A stretch of DNA of 64,000 bases from Shimia_B sp039815465 (GTDB lineage Bacteria; Pseudomonadota; Alphaproteobacteria; Rhodobacterales; Rhodobacteraceae): assembly GCA_039815465.1 (NCBI GenBank), contig JBCBZG010000006.1:62001-126000 (forward strand). Direction: 5' to 3'. The position numbers were made by a program, and so were the translations under genes. Positions 54,394 to 63,038 of the stretch are shown here, one piece after another. The notes under the pieces are model-generated. The model saw nothing but the letters and a program-made list of their open reading frames with translations, made no database searches and was not told the DNA's origin. Every line of letters begins with the position of its first letter. The first letter of the stretch is position 1.

Positions 54394-56328
54394 CTAAGCG
54401 GTCCCACCACTGCGCTTGGCGAATGTGATTTTATTGAGCAGCTCATCGAGCTCCTCACGTTCGTCGCGGTTGAGTTTCGCCCCGTTCGGCGCGGTATCAT
54501 ATTCGGTTTTGTCGTCGTCATCTTGACGGCCAGCACGCTGTAGCGCCTCCGCCGCTTGGCCGAGCCGCCAGGTCAGCCCCTCGTCGGCTGGCCCGTCTAA
54601 GTCTTCGATGGCGTCCGCCACCTCACGCGCATGGCCCCGATGGGCGGTGAGCTTTGCGAATTCTTCGGCCAGTGTCAGGCGCGCAAGCTCCAGGTTCCCG
54701 GCGGCGCGCACCGCTGGGTTGATTGCGATGTGGGGAAGCCGGAACAGGTTTTCAAGCGGCTCGGGCCCAGTATGGTGCAATATTTCCTCGCGCGCCTGGG
54801 CGCCGTCCGGCAGGGTGAGCAACGCATCGCGCAGCGCAGCATGAACGCCCGCGCAATCCATATCCTCAAGCTCTGCGTAAAACTCCGGCAATGCGCCGGG
54901 CGTGGCGATAAGCGTTGCAAGGATGGCGGATTGTCTCAACTCTTCGCCCGACAGCCCCGCCGCGATGGCGGAGCTCTTGGTGCTTTGCTGCGGCGCCTGC
55001 GGACCACGGCGACGGCCCGGCTGAAACGCCTGGCGCGGCTGACCGTAGCCAAACAGCTCCATGCGGAGGCGCTTAACCTCCTCGCCGTAATGCCCGCGCA
55101 GTGACGGGTCCTTGATCAGCTTCAACGCCTCGCGCAGCGCCTTATCGAGCGTGGCCTTGCGTTCGGGGCTGTCGAAACTCTTCCCTTCTGTCTCCCGCCG
55201 CCACAGCAACTGAACAAGCGGCAGCGCCCCCTCGATGAGCTCCGTCATCTTCGCGGGCCCATGGGCCTTCAGCAGATCATCGGGGTCCTGCCCCTCGGGC
55301 ATCAGCGCAAAGCGCAGCGATTTGCCCGCCTCAAGCAGCGGCAGCGCCAGATCAATCACCCGCATCGCCGCGCGCAGGCCCGCCGTGTCGCCATCAAGCG
55401 CGATCACAGGCTCCTCCGCCATCCGCCACAGCAGCGCGAGCTGCGTGTCCGTCACCGCCGTCCCGAGCGGCGCGACCGTCGCGCCAAACCCCGCCTCGCT
55501 CAGCGCGATGACGTCCATATACCCTTCAGCCACGATCAGCGGCTGACCCTTGCCCGCCGCCTCCCGCGCGGGGCCGTGGTTGAACAGCGTCCGCCCTTTG
55601 TCGAACAGCAGCGTCTCGGGGGAGTTCAGGTATTTCGCATTGTCCGCCGGGTCCATCGCCCGCCCGCCAAAGGCGATCGCCCGCCCCCGCGGATCGCGGA
55701 TGGGGAACATGATCCGGTTGCGGAACGTATCATAGGGCTCGCGCCCCTTATCCGATGGCTTCGCTAGACCGCAGGCGATGATCTTCTCCGCCTCGATCCC
55801 CTTGCCGCGCAGATGCTCCCAAAGGTTCTGCCAGCCCGCAGGCGCGAACCCGATTTCCCACCGCTCCAGCGCCTGCCCCGTGAGCCCGCGCCCGGCGAGG
55901 TAATCGCGCGCGTCCGACCCCACGCCACGCGACAGTTGCAGGCGGAAAAACTTCACCGCCTCCTCCATCACCTGGGCGAGCTCGGTGCGCTCATCCGCCT
56001 TTTCCTGCGCGCGCGGATCCCGCTCGGGCATGGGCATCCCGGCCTCACCGGCGAGGATCTCAATGGCCTCCATGAAGCCCACATTTTCTGTCTCGCGGAC
56101 AAAGGAGATCGCATCCCCCTTCGCCTGGCAGCCAAAGCAGTAATAATACCCCTTGCGGTCATCGACGTGGAAACTCGCCGTCTTTTCCTGATGGAACGGG
56201 CACGGCGCCCACAGGTCGCCCTTGCCCTGGTTCGACTTGCGCTGGTCCCACATGACCTTGCGCCCCACCACGCCCGCCAGCGACGTGCGCGAGCGCAGTT
56301 CATCAAGGAATCCGGGGGGCAGGCTCAT
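54394..56328 (-). CDS. dnaG: DNA primase
   Basis: 644 residues from the ATG at 56328 (MSLPPGFLDELRSRTSL). The CHC2 zinc finger is CPFH…CFGC (~residues 39-65), and the TOPRIM core holds IVAEGYMDVIAL (Glu) and ALDGDTAG (DxD). The C-terminal helicase-binding part is variable. It makes primers for lagging-strand synthesis. A frame open to 56457 adds unconserved residues and is rejected. Confidence 0.97.
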   Translation of the reverse strand: MSLPPGFLDELRSRTSLAGVVGRKVMWDQRKSNQGKGDLWAPCPFHQEKTASFHVDDRKGYYYCFGCQAKGDAISFVRETENVGFMEAIEILAGEAGMPMPERDPRAQEKADERTELAQVMEEAVKFFRLQLSRGVGSDARDYLAGRGLTGQALERWEIGFAPAGWQNLWEHLRGKGIEAEKIIACGLAKPSDKGREPYDTFRNRIMFPIRDPRGRAIAFGGRAMDPADNAKYLNSPETLLFDKGRTLFNHGPAREAAGKGQPLIVAEGYMDVIALSEAGFGATVAPLGTAVTDTQLALLWRMAEEPVIALDGDTAGLRAAMRVIDLALPLLEAGKSLRFALMPEGQDPDDLLKAHGPAKMTELIEGALPLVQLLWRRETEGKSFDSPERKATLDKALREALKLIKDPSLRGHYGEEVKRLRMELFGYGQPRQAFQPGRRRGPQAPQQSTKSSAIAAGLSGEELRQSAILATLIATPGALPEFYAELEDMDCAGVHAALRDALLTLPDGAQAREEILHHTGPEPLENLFRLPHIAINPAVRAAGNLELARLTLAEEFAKLTAHRGHAREVADAIEDLDGPADEGLTWRLGQAAEALQRAGRQDDDDKTEYDTAPNGAKLNRDEREELDELLNKITFAKRSGGTA

Positions 56329-56493
56329 AGGGGAAGTATGGGGGTGACGCCCCGGTTTGCAAGGCGTCCACGCGCCGCTAGGCTCAGCGCATGCGTATAG
56401 CCTGCTTGGCTCAGCTCGACCTAGCATTCGAAGACCATCTGATGTTCGCAAGCACACTAAGTTTCTTAGAGCTACTTAGCCCCAACGCACTCG

Positions 56494-56542
56494 CCCGACG
56501 GCAACGTCGGGCCGCGCCGTTCCGCCCCCACGGGGCGGCGCG
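56494..56542 (-). terminator. Two GC-rich hairpins after the sarcosine oxidase operon
   Basis: CCCGACG-GCAA-CGTCGGG (56494-56511), a perfect 7-bp stem with a stable GCAA tetraloop, and a bulged stem ending in GCCCC-CAC-GGGGC (within 56514-56542). No T-run, so termination is inferred. They lie between soxG and dnaG. Confidence 0.45.
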
Positions 56543-56590
56543 AACGCCACCCCACGGACCGGCGCTATAGCGGAACCAGCATCGAAACGA

Positions 56591-57103
56591 CTAAGGAAGC
56601 GACCGCATCGCCTCCTTCAAGTCATGCACCAACGTCACCGCCATCGACCGAAACGCCATCAGTTCATAAACCTTGGCCTCCCGCCGCCAGATAGACGCAT
56701 TGAGGTGCTTGATCTGCGTCCGCGCCAAAACGCCTACAGGAAACGCCCCGTCCCGCAGGTCAATCGGCGTCAGATAGCTCAGCGCCTCAGCCGCCCGCGC
56801 GCCCGACATCACCACCCGGCACCACGCATCCGACTGGTCCGTTACGGTCCCGGCAAAGGGCGCATCGCCCTCCACCCCAATCAGCATCCAATGCGCCCGC
56901 CCAAACCACAGGCAGTGCCGCACGCCATCGCTGGCCACCTGCCCCGGCGCAGGCAGATCGAGCCCATGGGCCGCTTTCAAAGCCCCACCGATATCCCCGG
57001 CCAAGGAGGTCAAAGGCGCAAACGCCGCCTCCTCCACACGCACCCCGGGCCCCTCAATCGGCAGCAAATCCTGCGCCGCGCTCCGCGCAATCAGCCTAAC
57101 CAC
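56591..57103 (-). CDS. soxG: Sarcosine oxidase gamma subunit
   Basis: 170 residues from the GTG at 57103, which overlaps the soxA stop; the longer frame to 57217 lies inside soxA. Landmarks: LWFGRAHWMLIG, AGTVTDQSDAWCRVVMSGARAAEALSYLTPIDL, and the C-terminal VYELMAFRSMAVTLVHDL. It is a small structural subunit related to the T-protein (aminomethyltransferase) fold. Last gene of soxBDAG. Confidence 0.92.
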   Translation of the reverse strand: MVRLIARSAAQDLLPIEGPGVRVEEAAFAPLTSLAGDIGGALKAAHGLDLPAPGQVASDGVRHCLWFGRAHWMLIGVEGDAPFAGTVTDQSDAWCRVVMSGARAAEALSYLTPIDLRDGAFPVGVLARTQIKHLNASIWRREAKVYELMAFRSMAVTLVHDLKEAMRSLP

Positions 57104-60023
57104 GAAGCCGCCCTCCCTCTGGGTCCACAAAGACGGGCGACGTGATCTCCACCTCGCAATCGATCCCGCGCAAGCCGTCCCAGAAGCGCATAACCTCGCC
57201 CAAGCGCGCGCGCCCACCAGTCACAAAGCCCAAAGCGACCTCGTGCCCAAGGCTCGGCGAATACCCCGAGGATGTGCAGTACCCCTGATCGTTGACCGCC
57301 ACGGGCGCCGCACCGCGCCGATACAGATGCGCCCCAGCGGTCAACCGATCCTTCGCATTCACCGGCTTCAAACCCACAAGCTGCGCCCGATCCGGGTCCA
57401 TCAGCCCAGGCCGCGCGGCCATGGTCTTGCCCACGCAGTCCTTTTTTGCGGACACCATCCGCCCTAGCCCGACGTCATCGGCCGTGGTGCGGCCATGGAT
57501 CTCCGCATGGGTCACATGCCCCTTCTCGATCCGCAGCACATTGAGCGCCTCCATCCCGTAAGCCCCGCCGCCCAGCGCCTCCGCCTGGGCGACCAACAGC
57601 CGGAACAGGCTGTCCCCATAGCGCGCCGGAACCGCCACCTCATAGGCATGCTCGCCCGAGAATGAGATGCGGAAGAGCCGCCCGGCAACCCCCGCAACCT
57701 CCACCGACCCGCAGGACATGAACGGCCAGCTTTCATCATCGATGGCCTCACCCAACACGGTGTTCAGCAGCTCCCGCGAGCGCGGCCCGGCCACCGCAAA
57801 CTGCGCCCACTGCTCGGTGACAGAGATAAAGCTGACATCGAGCTCTGACCGCAAACACTGATGCACGAAATCCAGATGCTGCATCACGAGCCCCGCCGCC
57901 GCGGTGGTCGTGGTCATGACGTAATGCTCATCGCCCAACCGCGCAGTTGTGCCGTCATCCATGACATGGCCATCCTCCCGCAACATCAGCCCGTAGCGCA
58001 CCCGCCCGGGTTTGAGGGTCGAAAACATGTTGGAATACACGAAATCGAGGAACGCCCCCGCATCCGGCCCCTGAATGTCGATCTTGCCCAGCGTGCTGAC
58101 GTCGCAAACACCCACGGCCTCCCGCACCCAGCGTACCTCCCGCTCGCAGCTCTGGCTCCAATGCGTTTCACCCGCGTGCGGGAAGTAGGAGGGCCTGTAC
58201 CACAACCCCGCCTCGATCATCGGCACGCCCACCGCCACACTCGCAGCGTGGGAAGTCGTAAACCGCTGCGGCGCAAACCCTTCCCCCTGCGCGCCTGCGC
58301 CGAGCGCAGCCAAGGCAACCGGCGAATAAGGAGGCCGAAACGTCGTCGTCCCCGTCTCAGGAATGCCGCGCCCGGTTGCATCCGCCAGGATCGCCAGCGC
58401 CGCCACGTTCGAATTCTTCCCCTGATCGGTGGCCATGCCCTGCGTGGTATAACGCTTCATATGCTCGACGCTGGCGTAATTCTCCGCCGCGGCTTGCTTC
58501 ACGTCTTTCACCGACACATCGTTTTGGAAATCGAGCCACGCCCGCCCCTTTCCCGGCACATGCCAGTAGGGGGTGACGCTATAAGGCGCATCGTCGGCCT
58601 CCGGCACGGCCAACTCGGGCGCCGTCGCCCCAAGCTCCCGCGCAACCTCCGCCGCAACCTCGCCCCCGGACCGGATGCAGACCGCCGTCTCCATGACACC
58701 CGCTGCACTGCCTGCGACGCTCAACCCAGGCACCGCGCCCGGCGTCGGCACAAAGCTCGCAATCCCCTCGTCCCAGGTGGGCCGCCCATTCATATGGCAG
58801 GTCAAATGCACCGTCGGGTTCCACCCGCCCGACACGGCGAGGCAATCCGCGATGATAGGCCGCTCGTGGCCTTGGTGGCGCAGCTTGATCTTTTCCAGCC
58901 CCTGCCGCCCGACCGAGCCAACAACCGCCCCACCGGGATAAAACGGCGCATCCCCGTCAAACGTGGCCTCAGCCCGGCTATCGACGACCGCCGTGACCCG
59001 CACGCCCGCGTCGATCAGATCGCGCGCCGTGCGATGGGCATCGTCATTATTCCCAAACACCGCCACCCGCTTACCCGGGGCCACGCCAAAGCGGTTCAGA
59101 TAGCTGCGCACGGCCCCCGCCATCATCACGCCGGGCCGGTCATTTTCGCGAAACGCGATGTGCCGCTCTAGAGCCCCCGCACACAGGATCGCGCGCCGCG
59201 CTGTGATGCGCCAAAAACACTCCAGCGGTGCCTCCGCATCATGAGGCTTATGCTGCCCCCGCCGCTCCAACGCGCCAAAGACGCCGCCGTCATAAGCTCC
59301 AGTCACCGTCGTGCGCGCCATGACCCGCACGCCCAGCGCCCCCAGCGCCGCAACCTCACCAGCCACCCAATCCGCAGCAGGCGCGCCATCAATCGACAGG
59401 CTTTCCGACAAAAGCCGCCCGCCAGCCTCCCAGCTTTCATCCGCCAGAATGACATCGAGCCCCGCCTCCGCGGCCACCCGCGCCGCACGCAGCCCCGCAG
59501 GCCCCGCCCCAATCACCAGCACATCGCAATGCGCAAAAGCACGTGTGTAAAAGGACGGGTTCGCCGCCCCGCTCAACGCGCCCAGACCTGCCGCGCGGCG
59601 GATGAACGGCTCATAGATCTTCTCCCAAAACGCCCGCGGCCACATGAATGTCTTGTAATAGAACCCCGCCCCCAGAAACGGCGCGAGCAGATCATTAACG
59701 GACAACACATCGCGCTCCAGCGACGGCCACGCATTCTGCGACCGCGCATAAAGCCCGTCATAAAGCTCCTGCATCGTGGCGCGCACATTGGGCTCCTGCG
59801 CCTCCGCATGGCCCACCGTCATCAGCGCATTGGGCTCCTCCGAGCCCGCCGTCAGCACGCCCCGCGGGCGGTGATACTTGAACGACCGCCCCACAAGACG
59901 CACGTCATTGGCCAATAGCGCGGAGGCCAGCGTATCCCCCTGAAACCCGCCATACCGTTTGCCATCAAACTCAAACGACAGCGGCGCCGTGCGATCAATC
60001 CGGCCCTTCCCCTCAACCCGCAT
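57096..60023 (-). CDS. soxA: Sarcosine oxidase alpha subunit
   Basis: 975 residues from the ATG at 60023, which overlaps soxD. An N-terminal ferredoxin-like domain (GGFQGDTLASALLAND) without iron-sulfur Cys, the NAD-binding GAGPAGLRAA (172-181) with LCAGALERHIAFREND, and a C-terminal GcvT-like domain (~600-975) that binds tetrahydrofolate. It receives the methylene group released from sarcosine, giving 5,10-methylene-THF. Part of the heterotetramer with B, D and G. Confidence 0.96.
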   Translation of the reverse strand: MRVEGKGRIDRTAPLSFEFDGKRYGGFQGDTLASALLANDVRLVGRSFKYHRPRGVLTAGSEEPNALMTVGHAEAQEPNVRATMQELYDGLYARSQNAWPSLERDVLSVNDLLAPFLGAGFYYKTFMWPRAFWEKIYEPFIRRAAGLGALSGAANPSFYTRAFAHCDVLVIGAGPAGLRAARVAAEAGLDVILADESWEAGGRLLSESLSIDGAPAADWVAGEVAALGALGVRVMARTTVTGAYDGGVFGALERRGQHKPHDAEAPLECFWRITARRAILCAGALERHIAFRENDRPGVMMAGAVRSYLNRFGVAPGKRVAVFGNNDDAHRTARDLIDAGVRVTAVVDSRAEATFDGDAPFYPGGAVVGSVGRQGLEKIKLRHQGHERPIIADCLAVSGGWNPTVHLTCHMNGRPTWDEGIASFVPTPGAVPGLSVAGSAAGVMETAVCIRSGGEVAAEVARELGATAPELAVPEADDAPYSVTPYWHVPGKGRAWLDFQNDVSVKDVKQAAAENYASVEHMKRYTTQGMATDQGKNSNVAALAILADATGRGIPETGTTTFRPPYSPVALAALGAGAQGEGFAPQRFTTSHAASVAVGVPMIEAGLWYRPSYFPHAGETHWSQSCEREVRWVREAVGVCDVSTLGKIDIQGPDAGAFLDFVYSNMFSTLKPGRVRYGLMLREDGHVMDDGTTARLGDEHYVMTTTTAAAGLVMQHLDFVHQCLRSELDVSFISVTEQWAQFAVAGPRSRELLNTVLGEAIDDESWPFMSCGSVEVAGVAGRLFRISFSGEHAYEVAVPARYGDSLFRLLVAQAEALGGGAYGMEALNVLRIEKGHVTHAEIHGRTTADDVGLGRMVSAKKDCVGKTMAARPGLMDPDRAQLVGLKPVNAKDRLTAGAHLYRRGAAPVAVNDQGYCTSSGYSPSLGHEVALGFVTGGRARLGEVMRFWDGLRGIDCEVEITSPVFVDPEGGRLRG

Positions 60024-60285
60024 CGCGCACCTCCTCGGAAGCCAACCGCGCGCCCAGCACCTCATGCGTGATCGTATTGCGCGTCACAATCAGCCACGAC
60101 CCGCACCCATCGCGATGATACCAAAGCTCGTCCACCACACCGGCCACATTCTCCCGGTTGTGCAGGTAGTCATCCCAAACCTCTTCACCCGCATCAGGCG
60201 CAGGCCGCGCCAACCGCGCGGCAGAGCCCTGACACACAAACTCGCGCGCATCACGCGGACCACAAACAGGACAAGGGATAATCAT
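60013..60285 (-). CDS. soxD: Sarcosine oxidase delta subunit
   Basis: 90 residues. Zinc ligands of the family: Cys5 and Cys8 (CPVC), His57 and Cys61 (WYHRDGCGSW). Small, zinc-binding, lies between B and A subunits of the complex. It overlaps soxA by 11 bases. Confidence 0.95.
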   Translation of the reverse strand: MIIPCPVCGPRDAREFVCQGSAARLARPAPDAGEEVWDDYLHNRENVAGVVDELWYHRDGCGSWLIVTRNTITHEVLGARLASEEVRDAG

Positions 60286-60354
60286 CAGGACAAACCTCTG
60301 GGGATGGCGGGCGGGGCGATACGCGCAGCGGGAGCGCCGTCTGACATCCCCAAA

Positions 60355-61608
60355 TCAATGCAAGTTATGCTGCGCACCGGTCGCCTCCTCATCCATGAGC
60401 CCCACACCCGTCCGGAACCGGTCCAGCCGGAACCGCGCCGCAGGCGCATGCCGTTCCCCCGTGGCGAGCAGATGCGCCGTCGAATAGCCCGACCCCGGCA
60501 CCGCCTTGAACCCGCCGTAGCACCAGCCGCAATTCAGGATCAGCCCCTCCGTGGGTGTCTTATCGATGATGGGCGATCCATCGGGTGTCATATCCATGAT
60601 CCCGCCCCAACTGCGCAGCATCTTCGCCTTCCCGATCATGGGCATCAGCGTCATCCCCGCCTCCAGCACATGCTCAGCCATCGGCAGATTGCCCCGCGAC
60701 GCATAGGACGGGTAGAAATCCAGATCGCCCCCAAACACCAGCCCGCCCTTATCCGATTGGCTGATATAGAAATGCCCCATCCCGTAAGTGACCACATTGT
60801 CGATGCAGGGCTTCAGCCCCTCGGTGACAAAGGCCTGCAGCACATGGCTCTCCACCGGGATCGTCATCCCCGCCATCGCCGCCGTCTGCGACGACCGCCC
60901 CGCCGTAATCAGCGCCACCTGCTTGGCCCGGATCGCCCCGCGGGAGGTCTGCACGCCCTTTACAACGCCCCCCTCGATATCGATCCCCGTCACCTCGCAA
61001 TTCTGGATGATATCGACGCCCCGCATGTCGGCCCCACGGGCAAAGCCCCAGGCCACCGCGTCATGCCGCGCCGTCCCCCCGCGCGGATGGTACAAAGCCC
61101 CATAAATCGGAAACCGCGTCTGATCATAGTCGAGGTACGGCAGCATCTCCCGCACGCCCTCCCGATCCAGCAGGAACGCATCATCCCCCTGGCTCAGCAT
61201 CTGGTTGCCCCGCCGCGCATAGGCATCCCGCTGCCCGTCAGAGTGGAAGAGGTTCAAAATCCCCCGCTGCGAATGCATGGCGTTGAAGTTCGTGTCCGCC
61301 TCCATCCGCTCCCAGAGCTTCAGCGAATGCGAATAGAATTCCGAATTGCCGGGCAGCATGTAATTGGCGCGCACAATCGTCGTGTTGCGCCCCACATTCC
61401 CGCCACCGATATAGCCCTTCTCGAGCACCGCCACATTCGTGATCCCGTAAACGGAGGCCAGGTAGAACGCGGTCGCGAGCCCATGGCCCCCGCCCCCTAC
61501 GATCACAATGTCATACTCCGACTTCGGCTCCGGGCTGCGCCAATGCGGCGTCCAGCCCTTGTTACCCGTCAGGCCCTGCTTGAAGATTTCCCACGCGGAA
61601 AAGCGCAT
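60355..61608 (-). CDS. soxB: Sarcosine oxidase beta subunit
   Basis: 417 residues from the ATG at 61608 (MRFSAWEIFKQGLTGNKGW). FAD-binding GGGGHGLATAFYLA at ~38-51 and the C-terminal NCGWCYGGFKAVPGSG. This subunit oxidises sarcosine to glycine on FAD with covalent FMN at the interface. First gene of the operon, reading away from the VPLPA-CTERM gene. The frame open to 61794 adds unrelated residues. Confidence 0.96.
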   Translation of the reverse strand: MRFSAWEIFKQGLTGNKGWTPHWRSPEPKSEYDIVIVGGGGHGLATAFYLASVYGITNVAVLEKGYIGGGNVGRNTTIVRANYMLPGNSEFYSHSLKLWERMEADTNFNAMHSQRGILNLFHSDGQRDAYARRGNQMLSQGDDAFLLDREGVREMLPYLDYDQTRFPIYGALYHPRGGTARHDAVAWGFARGADMRGVDIIQNCEVTGIDIEGGVVKGVQTSRGAIRAKQVALITAGRSSQTAAMAGMTIPVESHVLQAFVTEGLKPCIDNVVTYGMGHFYISQSDKGGLVFGGDLDFYPSYASRGNLPMAEHVLEAGMTLMPMIGKAKMLRSWGGIMDMTPDGSPIIDKTPTEGLILNCGWCYGGFKAVPGSGYSTAHLLATGERHAPAARFRLDRFRTGVGLMDEEATGAQHNLH

Positions 61609-61812
61609 CACTGATCTCCCTGTCAGCGCGCAATCCACCACCTTGGCCCGCAGGGTGCAAGCGCGGGTGGCGACAAAGATGGGTGTGGGGGCGACATCGA
61701 CGCGCCGACATTGAAACAGGTCGAAAAATCGCGCAGTCTGAGGCCAGATAGTTTTTGACGCCGCGCGGGTGGTCACATCACAACGCACGGCCATTTAGTC
61801 TAAGGATTGCGC

Positions 61813-62466
61813 ATGACCATTCTAGCAAAAGTCCTCGCCACGACTGCGTTCCTCGCAACCGCAGCCCCAGCGAGCGCCGTTACCTACACCTTCACAGATC
61901 GTAGCGGCACGCCTGTGATGACCGGCGCCAGCGGCGTCATGGTGAACGGCACGTCTTACAGCGTCTCCTTCGTCCGGGGCGACGCCATCGCCGTTTTTGG
62001 CCTCAGCGGCCTGCCTGGCTTCATTCCGTTCGACTTTGCAAACGAGGCAGAGGCGACACTGGCAGCGCAAGCGCTGATGGACCAGGTTTTCGTGGATGAC
62101 CCCTCCGGCGACCTTACGCGCCAGTTCGATTCCGACCCAGGGTTGACCCACTATATCCCACTCGATCTGAATTCTAACGTGCCTCGTGTCCCCACTGGTG
62201 ACCCTCAACAGCAATCCGGCAGCCGATCTGAGTGGTACGTGGCCTATGAGGATGTCCCTGGCGGCAACCCCGGCGTCATCTTGGCGGAGAACGTGAACTT
62301 CGAGATCCAAGACCGCGTCGTCACTTGGGGCTATTTCGGCGGGGTGGAACACTGGGCCGTCTTCTCCGCAGACACCCCAGCACCAGTCCCGCTCCCCGCG
62401 TCCGCCTTGCTCCTCGCGGGTGGTCTTGGGCTGCTGGCCACCCGCCGCAAACGGCGCGCAGCCTAA
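61813..62466 (+). CDS. Exported protein with a VPLPA-CTERM sorting signal
   Basis: 217 residues from the ATG at 61813, with an AAGGA site before it (a TTG two codons earlier is weaker). Signal peptide ends PASA. The C-terminus has VPLPASALLLAGGLGLLATRRKRR: the VPLPA motif, a membrane span and a basic tail. This is a Rhodobacterales variant of PEP-CTERM, where proteins are handed to a rhombosortase/exosortase-like system and a surface polymer. The middle is beta-rich, unrecognised. It ends overlapping the convergent DUF6151 gene by four bases. Confidence 0.88.
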   Translation: MTILAKVLATTAFLATAAPASAVTYTFTDRSGTPVMTGASGVMVNGTSYSVSFVRGDAIAVFGLSGLPGFIPFDFANEAEATLAAQALMDQVFVDDPSGDLTRQFDSDPGLTHYIPLDLNSNVPRVPTGDPQQQSGSRSEWYVAYEDVPGGNPGVILAENVNFEIQDRVVTWGYFGGVEHWAVFSADTPAPVPLPASALLLAGGLGLLATRRKRRAA

Positions 62467-63038
62467 ACAGTCGCCGCCGCCCGCGCCTCTTTGCTAATCA
62501 GCTCGGGCTTCGCGATGGGCCGGTCGCCCTCAAAGAACGGGTTGCGCTTTGCCGCCCCCGTCACCATCCCCGGCAGCGTCCGCTTGGCAAACCGCCAGCC
62601 GAGCTTGGCGAGCCCCCGGTCTTTCATCCCCGTAGGCGGATCGAGCGCCGAGGCCGTAAAGCCCAGCGCGATCTCAGGGCCCAGCGCCCCCACATCCATC
62701 GCCGCACCGCCTGCAAAGCCGATGAATGGCACCTTGGGCCGCCCGCCGGTCGCAAACATCGGCGTTGAACAGCACCCAGCATACCAGCGCACCAACCCCT
62801 TCGGGCTCAGGCGCAGCGCGCGCAGGTGCTCCTTCCCCTTCACCACCCGCACCCAATCGGGCCGCGTCTGAAAGATCCGGTTGCCACCGTGGTCAAGCAG
62901 CATGTCATCGGCCCCCAGATGCCGCGCGAACGCGCGGCAATCCTTGCAGTAGCAGATCAGGTGCGACCCATGCCGGGGCGCGCACCCCGGCATGTCGATT
63001 TCCACCGCGCCGCAGCGACAGGCAAAACCGATGCTCAA
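62463..63038 (-). CDS. DUF6151 family protein (GFA/CENP-V-like zinc protein)
   Basis: 191 residues. Cys pattern CRCGAVEI near the N-terminus and CYCKDCRAFARHLG about 20 residues on, plus CCSTPMFATG, recalls the zinc sites of the GFA fold. DUF6151 is common in Alphaproteobacteria, without assigned function. Its start overlaps the glutamate dehydrogenase stop by four bases. Confidence 0.8.
   Translation of the reverse strand: MSIGFACRCGAVEIDMPGCAPRHGSHLICYCKDCRAFARHLGADDMLLDHGGNRIFQTRPDWVRVVKGKEHLRALRLSPKGLVRWYAGCCSTPMFATGGRPKVPFIGFAGGAAMDVGALGPEIALGFTASALDPPTGMKDRGLAKLGWRFAKRTLPGMVTGAAKRNPFFEGDRPIAKPELISKEARAAATV

Noticed and set aside
59959..61614. 551-codon plus-strand frame opposite the soxB, soxD and soxA starts
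   Set aside because: Shadow of soxB, soxD and the soxA start; composition dominated by Arg, Pro and His.
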